Notes under the pieces: model-generated
The model's input: only the letters and a program-made list of their open reading frames with translations
The model's database searches: none
What the model was told of the DNA's origin: nothing
Source of the DNA: Sporosarcina beigongshangi
GTDB taxonomy: Bacteria; Actinomycetota; Actinomycetes; Actinomycetales; Micrococcaceae
Direction: 5' to 3'
Length of the DNA stretch: 64,000 nt
Assembly (NCBI RefSeq): GCF_016820535.1
Contig: NZ_JADHDY010000002.1
Location: forward strand, 124,001 to 188,000
Position numbers and translations under genes: made by a program
In this document: positions 60,078 to 64,000 of the stretch, one piece after another
Layout: every line of letters starts with the position of its first letter
Position numbering within the stretch: position 1 is the stretch's first letter

Positions 60078-61469
60078 TCAGGTCTCCAGAAACGCGTCGC
60101 TGAACAGCAGCTGCAGGCCTTCGGCCATGGTGGGGTGGGCTATCACGGCGTCGCGCACCCCCTGGTACGGCAGCCCGCCGAGGACGGCCATCTGCACCAC
60201 GGCAATGACCTCGCTGGATTCGTGCCCCAGCAGTGAAACACCCAGGATGCGGTCCGTTTTCCTGTCCACCACGGCCTTCCACACGCCCTCGAGCAGTCCC
60301 ACGGTCCGGGCCCGGGGGATGGCCGAGACCGGCATTTTCGCCACCCTGACTTCATGCCCGGCGGCCCTTGCCTGCGCCTCGGACAGGCCCACGCGGCCCA
60401 GCTCGGGCGTGGTGAAAACACAATAGGGAATAAGCCGGTCCCGGCTGCTGAGCAGCGCCCCGCCCGGCCCCGCAGCAAGGTTGGCCTTCAGGATCCGGTA
60501 GTCGTTCCACGACGCATGCGTGAACTGCGGCGTCCCGGCCACGTCTCCGGCCGCCCACACGCCGTCCGCCGTGGTGCGCAGGAATTCGTCCACCTGCACC
60601 AGGCCCCGGCCGGAAAGTTCGACGCCGGCCGCCTCCAGTCCCAGCCCTGACGTGACGGGTTCGCGGCCCAGCGCCACCAGGACCTCTTCCGCCTCCACGG
60701 TGTCCCCGCCGGCCAGCGTCACAGCCACCATGCCGTTGGCTCGGACCACCGATTCCGCCGCGGCGCCCAACCGCACGGACACGCCGTCGGACTCCAGCGC
60801 AGCCGTGACGGCTGCGGAAACATCGGCGTCCTCACGGGGGAGCAGGGCGGTGCCGCGCTGCACCACCGTGACGGCGACGCCCATGATGGAGAGCATGGAG
60901 GCGAACTCGCAGCCAATGTAGCCGCCGCCCAGGATCACGATGCTCGCAGGCAGCTCAGCCAGGGCCAGGATGCTGGTGCTGGTGAGAGGCTGCGCCTGGC
61001 GGAGGCCGGGAATGTCCGGAACCAGCGGCACCATCCCGGTGTTGACCACCACATTGGTGCCGGACAGCGAGCGGCGCGTGCCGGCGTCGTCCGCCACCTC
61101 AACTGTGCGCGGTCCGGTGAAACGCGCCTCACCGATGACCAGATCCATGCCGGACGCCAGGAAGGACTTTCGCTGGCCTGCCACCATGGTCCCGACGACG
61201 TCCTCCTTGCGGGCACGGAGCAGGTCGAGGTTGATGGCGGGGGATCCGGCGTCAATGCCGAACTCGGCCGCGCGGCGGGTGAGCGCCAGGAGGCGGGCGC
61301 TGTTGACCAGGGTCTTCGTGGGGATGCAGGCGACGTTGATGCAGGTGCCGCCGATCATGCCACGCTCCACCATGGCCACGCGCTGCCCTGCCGCGGCGAG
61401 GTCCATGGCGAGGGATTTGCCGGCCTTGCCGCCGCCGATGACCAGGAGATCGAAGTGTTCAGTTGCCAT
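60078..61469 (-). CDS. FAD/NAD(P)-dependent disulfide-reductase family oxidoreductase
   Basis: A 463-residue class I pyridine nucleotide-disulfide oxidoreductase. FAD fold LLVIGGGKAGKSLAMDLAAA near residue 8, redox pair GGTCINVACIPTK (Cys near 43 and 48), NAD fold IVILGGGYIGCEFASM near 174 and VWAAGDVAGT near 310 are intact. The C-terminal HPTMAEGLQLLF keeps the His-x-x-x-x-Glu catalytic dyad of dihydrolipoamide and mercuric reductases. No lipoyl or mercury genes are near, so the disulfide substrate is open. It precedes a RarD-like gene on the same strand. Confidence 0.88.
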   Translation of the reverse strand: MATEHFDLLVIGGGKAGKSLAMDLAAAGQRVAMVERGMIGGTCINVACIPTKTLVNSARLLALTRRAAEFGIDAGSPAINLDLLRARKEDVVGTMVAGQRKSFLASGMDLVIGEARFTGPRTVEVADDAGTRRSLSGTNVVVNTGMVPLVPDIPGLRQAQPLTSTSILALAELPASIVILGGGYIGCEFASMLSIMGVAVTVVQRGTALLPREDADVSAAVTAALESDGVSVRLGAAAESVVRANGMVAVTLAGGDTVEAEEVLVALGREPVTSGLGLEAAGVELSGRGLVQVDEFLRTTADGVWAAGDVAGTPQFTHASWNDYRILKANLAAGPGGALLSSRDRLIPYCVFTTPELGRVGLSEAQARAAGHEVRVAKMPVSAIPRARTVGLLEGVWKAVVDRKTDRILGVSLLGHESSEVIAVVQMAVLGGLPYQGVRDAVIAHPTMAEGLQLLFSDAFLET

Positions 61470-61490
61470 GGTGGGCCTTTCGTGACTGGT

Positions 61491-62465
61491 TTACAGGGCC
61501 ATTCTGCGCAGGCGCGCGGTGCGGCGGTAGCTGATGAGCATGTCGGCGATCAGGAGCGCCAGGGCCGCCCAGACAACGATGAAGCCGATCCAGCGCTCGC
61601 GGCTCATGGGCTCCCCGAGAAGCGTGATGGCGATGATGAACTGGACCACCGGCGTCATGAACTGGAGCAGGCCGATTCCGGTCATGGAGAGCCGGCTGGC
61701 CGAGGCGCCAAAGAACAGCAGCGGCACTGCCGTGATGATGCCGGAGGCGGCCATGAGCCAGAAATGGCCGGCGCCCAGGCTGAAGAGTGTGGCCTGGCCG
61801 GCGAGGGACAGTGCCACCATGGCGATGATCGCGAAGGGGGCCAGGACGGCTGTTTCAATGCTGAGGCTGGTGATGGCGTCGACCCTGCCGCCCACCCGGT
61901 TCTTGACGAAGCCGTAGCTGCCAAAGCTGAACGCGAGGACCAGGGCGATCCAGGGCAGCTTGCCGTAGCTCAGGGTCATCACCACGACGGCGGCGAACCC
62001 CACGCCAACGGCGGTCCATTGCAGTGGGCGCAGCTTTTCCTTCAGGACGATCACGCCGATCAACACGGAGACCAGCGGATTGATGAAGTACCCCAGGGAC
62101 GCCTCGACGGTGTTGCCCGTGGTAACGGCGAACACGTAGGTCAGCCAATTGATGACGATGAGGACGCCGGCCACCGCCAGGGTGCCGAGGATGCGCTTGT
62201 TCCCGGCCGCGGCGCGGAGCTTGCCCCAGCCGCGCGCCACGGTGATGGTGATGGCGCAAAAGATCACGGACCACACCACGCGGTTGGCCACGATCTCTAT
62301 GCTGTTGGCCGGCAGGAGCAGGATGAAGTAGAGCGGCATCAGGCCCCACCAGCCATAGGCTCCCACCCCGTACAACACGCCCTTGGCGCCTTCGGAACGG
62401 GCGGGGCGCGCCGGCTTGCCGCGCTTGCCGGGGGACTGTTGTATCTGCGGGTTGCCTGTGGTCAC
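61491..62465 (-). CDS. rarD: RarD/EamA-family transporter
   Basis: A 324-residue membrane protein with ten hydrophobic segments in two EamA halves. GVLYGVGAYGWWGLMPLYF near residue 28, EIVANRVVWSVIFC near 55, TYVFAVTTGNTVEASLGYF near 105 and GLLQFMTPVVQFIIAI near 265 are the RarD signature. RarD proteins are permeases of unproved substrate, possibly chloramphenicol or metabolite related. GTG 62465 (MTTGNPQ) is preferred to an upstream ATG at 62507 with a weaker context. Confidence 0.85.
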   Translation of the reverse strand: MTTGNPQIQQSPGKRGKPARPARSEGAKGVLYGVGAYGWWGLMPLYFILLLPANSIEIVANRVVWSVIFCAITITVARGWGKLRAAAGNKRILGTLAVAGVLIVINWLTYVFAVTTGNTVEASLGYFINPLVSVLIGVIVLKEKLRPLQWTAVGVGFAAVVVMTLSYGKLPWIALVLAFSFGSYGFVKNRVGGRVDAITSLSIETAVLAPFAIIAMVALSLAGQATLFSLGAGHFWLMAASGIITAVPLLFFGASASRLSMTGIGLLQFMTPVVQFIIAITLLGEPMSRERWIGFIVVWAALALLIADMLISYRRTARLRRMAL

Positions 62466-62589
62466 TACCCCATCAGAGCACTGATGGGGCGCAAACGCCA
62501 CGTCCACTTGGGCTTCGGTGGACCGTGGCGGACTGCGGACGGTGCAGCAGGTGAGGTTCCGTCTTGCTCACCGGCCGCACCACCCTGCC

Positions 62590-63693
62590 CTAGAACACGT
62601 GCTGGACGTTGCCGCTGATCCGGGGTGCGTTGCCGGCCCCGTTGGACTGGAAGCCAAGGATCTTCACGGGGTTGTTGCCCGTGGCCGTGATGGACAGGTT
62701 GGACAGGGCGCAGCCGGTCAGCAGCCACTGGTTGGCGCCGTGGTTGTTGGCCTTGATGTTCGTGTACCAGAGCGTGTTGCCCGTGAAGGTGGGCGGCAGC
62801 AGTCCGTCCACGACGACGCCGGCACCCGGGTCGATGGACTGGCCGCCAATGTCGAAGGCCACATTTGATGTCCAGCGTGCCCCGCCGCTGCCGTTGCTGT
62901 GGTTGAAGGTGTTGCCGGTCACGGCACCGTGGTTCCAGTTGTCCGAGGCGAGCGCGCCGTAGGGGCTGGTCTTGGCATAGGCATAGTAGGCGCCGTAGCA
63001 GTTGACCACCACGTTGGAGGTGACGGACAGGTTGCCGCTGCTGTTCCAAATGGCGAGGCGGTTGGCGGTGAAGATGTTGTCCGTCACGGCGCTGTATTCG
63101 GCCCGGTCGGTGAAGGAGAGGCCGAAGTAGCAGCGGTTGAAGGTGTTGCCCTGGATATGGCCCCGGTAGGAGAAATAGTCATCCGCCCGGTCTCCGGTGA
63201 CAACGACGCCGGCGCCCAGCCAGTAATTGAAGTCGCAGTCGGTGATCCGGAAGCTGGTGCAGCGTTCCAGCCGGATGGCTGTGTGGGCGAAGTTGGCTGG
63301 CTGGTTCAAGGGATCTTCGGCGCGGCCCTGCAGGGTCAGGTTGCGGATGGTGATGCCGGTTTTGGAGGTGGCAACGAACGCCGCCACGTCGTCCGAAGCC
63401 ACAGTGATGACGGCGCCGTTGCCTTCAATCGAGGCGTTGTCCGGCAGGTCGACCGGGGCCGCCAGGGTGTAGCTGGCTCCTGCCACGAGCTGGACTTGGG
63501 GGCTCGCGGCCAGGACCGCGGCCCAGTCGTCGCCCGGCTGCAGCACAACCACGGCTTTGTGGCTGCTTGCTGCGGTGGCTGCTGGGGCAAACGCCACCCC
63601 GGCAAGGGCACCCACGCCGGCGATGCCGGCACCGGCCAGCATCCTGCGGCGGCCCATGGGGGAAATGTTTGAATCAGAGGTTCGACGTGCCAT
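62590..63693 (-). CDS. Tat-exported right-handed parallel beta-helix protein
   Basis: A 367-residue protein. The N-terminus has a twin-arginine signal, MGRRRMLAGAGIAG near residue 13, with cleavage near PAATAASS (residue 42). The rest consists of short repeated strands rich in N, G, T and V (GITIRNLTLQG, SFRITDCDFNYW, GHIQGNTFNRC, VTDNIFTANRL, VTSNVVVNC), the pattern of a pectate-lyase-like beta-helix. It may be a polysaccharide lyase or glycan-binding protein; no catalytic residues can be named. AGGAG lies 7 bases before ATG 63693. Confidence 0.82.
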   Translation of the reverse strand: MARRTSDSNISPMGRRRMLAGAGIAGVGALAGVAFAPAATAASSHKAVVVLQPGDDWAAVLAASPQVQLVAGASYTLAAPVDLPDNASIEGNGAVITVASDDVAAFVATSKTGITIRNLTLQGRAEDPLNQPANFAHTAIRLERCTSFRITDCDFNYWLGAGVVVTGDRADDYFSYRGHIQGNTFNRCYFGLSFTDRAEYSAVTDNIFTANRLAIWNSSGNLSVTSNVVVNCYGAYYAYAKTSPYGALASDNWNHGAVTGNTFNHSNGSGGARWTSNVAFDIGGQSIDPGAGVVVDGLLPPTFTGNTLWYTNIKANNHGANQWLLTGCALSNLSITATGNNPVKILGFQSNGAGNAPRISGNVQHVF

Positions 63694-64000
63694 GTAGGAT
63701 CTCCTGAACGAATCGAGTTTGGTGCGCGATCAATGCGTGAATGTGACACACAATACACTCGAGCGGCCGGCGATGTGCAAGGGCTGTGAAATGTGACTCG
63801 GACTTGGCGGGGTGTGGATCGCAGGCCGCCAGGCCATGGGGAGGTGAGTGCTTCCTCACTTTGGCCTGCCCGTCGTGCCGGAACGCAATTAGACTAGGAA
63901 AGTAGCGCTTAATTTGCGCTGTCGTGTGCAACAGTTGACGTGTCGGGACCATGGAGTGTCTTGATGGATGATGTGTCTTGATGTTGCGACTCACAGTTCG
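63694..64000. promoter_or_regulatory. terminal intergenic region with a forward promoter and operator-like dyad
   Basis: No supported gene lies in these 307 bases. TAGACT at 63890-63895 could be a plus-strand -10. AGCGC-N7-GCGCT (63904-63920) is a symmetrical dyad just beyond it. GTGTCTTGATG occurs twice (63956-63966 and 63973-63983, period 17). ATG 63981 (M-L-R-L-T-V) opens a plus-strand frame that runs off the window and could be the next gene. Confidence 0.4.

Noticed and set aside
63674-63994. 106-codon minus-strand frame at the window end
   Set aside because: No ribosome site, atypical His/Pro-rich composition, and it overlaps the likely promoter region of the beta-helix gene.

Overview
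The window is GC-rich, densely coded chromosomal DNA of an actinobacterium. Gene content and protein character point to the Micrococcaceae (Arthrobacter or a close relative): a split menaquinone cluster, an APS-reductase type sulfate pathway with ferredoxin-linked sulfite reductase, LGFP-repeat and LAXTG-anchored surface proteins, and many promoters of the form TANNNT-N6/7-start codon that predict leaderless mRNAs. About 58 genes can be supported. No rRNA, tRNA, CRISPR array, integrase or transposase was seen, and nothing looks like a recent genomic island.

Layout. 1-6.6 kb: an LssY-C membrane protein cut by the window edge, an isocitrate-lyase/PEP-mutase-like enzyme, a metallo-beta-lactamase-fold hydrolase, an MFS transporter, a serine hydrolase and a PAP2 phosphatase. 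6.6-17.1 kb: menaquinone synthesis (menC, menD, menF, menG/ubiE, a menJ-like reductase and a long-chain polyprenyl diphosphate synthase), interrupted by a polar amino-acid ABC transporter. 17.1-19.6 kb: a nested palindrome, then three small cytosolic genes that look like immunity proteins (two paralogues plus a SUKH-like protein) and a TRIC/UPF0126 channel. 19.7-24.8 kb: a NatAB-type ABC exporter with a DHA2 efflux pump, a sirohydrochlorin chelatase and a DUF4190-type membrane protein.

25-29.8 kb: the sulfate assimilation operon nirA-cysH-cysD-cysN. 30-37.3 kb: VOC proteins, hypothetical genes (one with an apparent frameshift), an NAD salvage operon (pnuC, nadR-like, nrtR) behind a candidate NrtR operator, a RelA/SpoT-domain protein and an AraC regulator. 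37.3-44.7 kb: an SsuABC-type transporter with two tandem binding proteins, siroheme synthase cysG and an FprA-type ferredoxin-NADP reductase. These complete the sulfur theme: CysG and the chelatase make siroheme, and the reductase can feed electrons through ferredoxin to NirA.

44.7-49.5 kb: a CynX-type MFS transporter, then two repeat-rich exported proteins. The second carries six cysteine-free chaplin-like repeats, a Pro-Ala-Thr stalk and a LAYTG sorting signal. 49.6-54.1 kb: a PucR regulator divergent from a GABA/putrescine catabolic pair. 54.2-64 kb: an LGFP-repeat VanY-type peptidase, three tandem six-helix membrane proteins sharing an FDER(Y/F)PxMFQPGG N-terminal motif, a universal stress protein, a disulfide-reductase-family flavoprotein, a RarD-type transporter and a Tat-exported beta-helix protein.

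Most interesting: the six-repeat chaplin-like wall protein with its repetitive neighbour, and the triplet of FDERYP membrane proteins.
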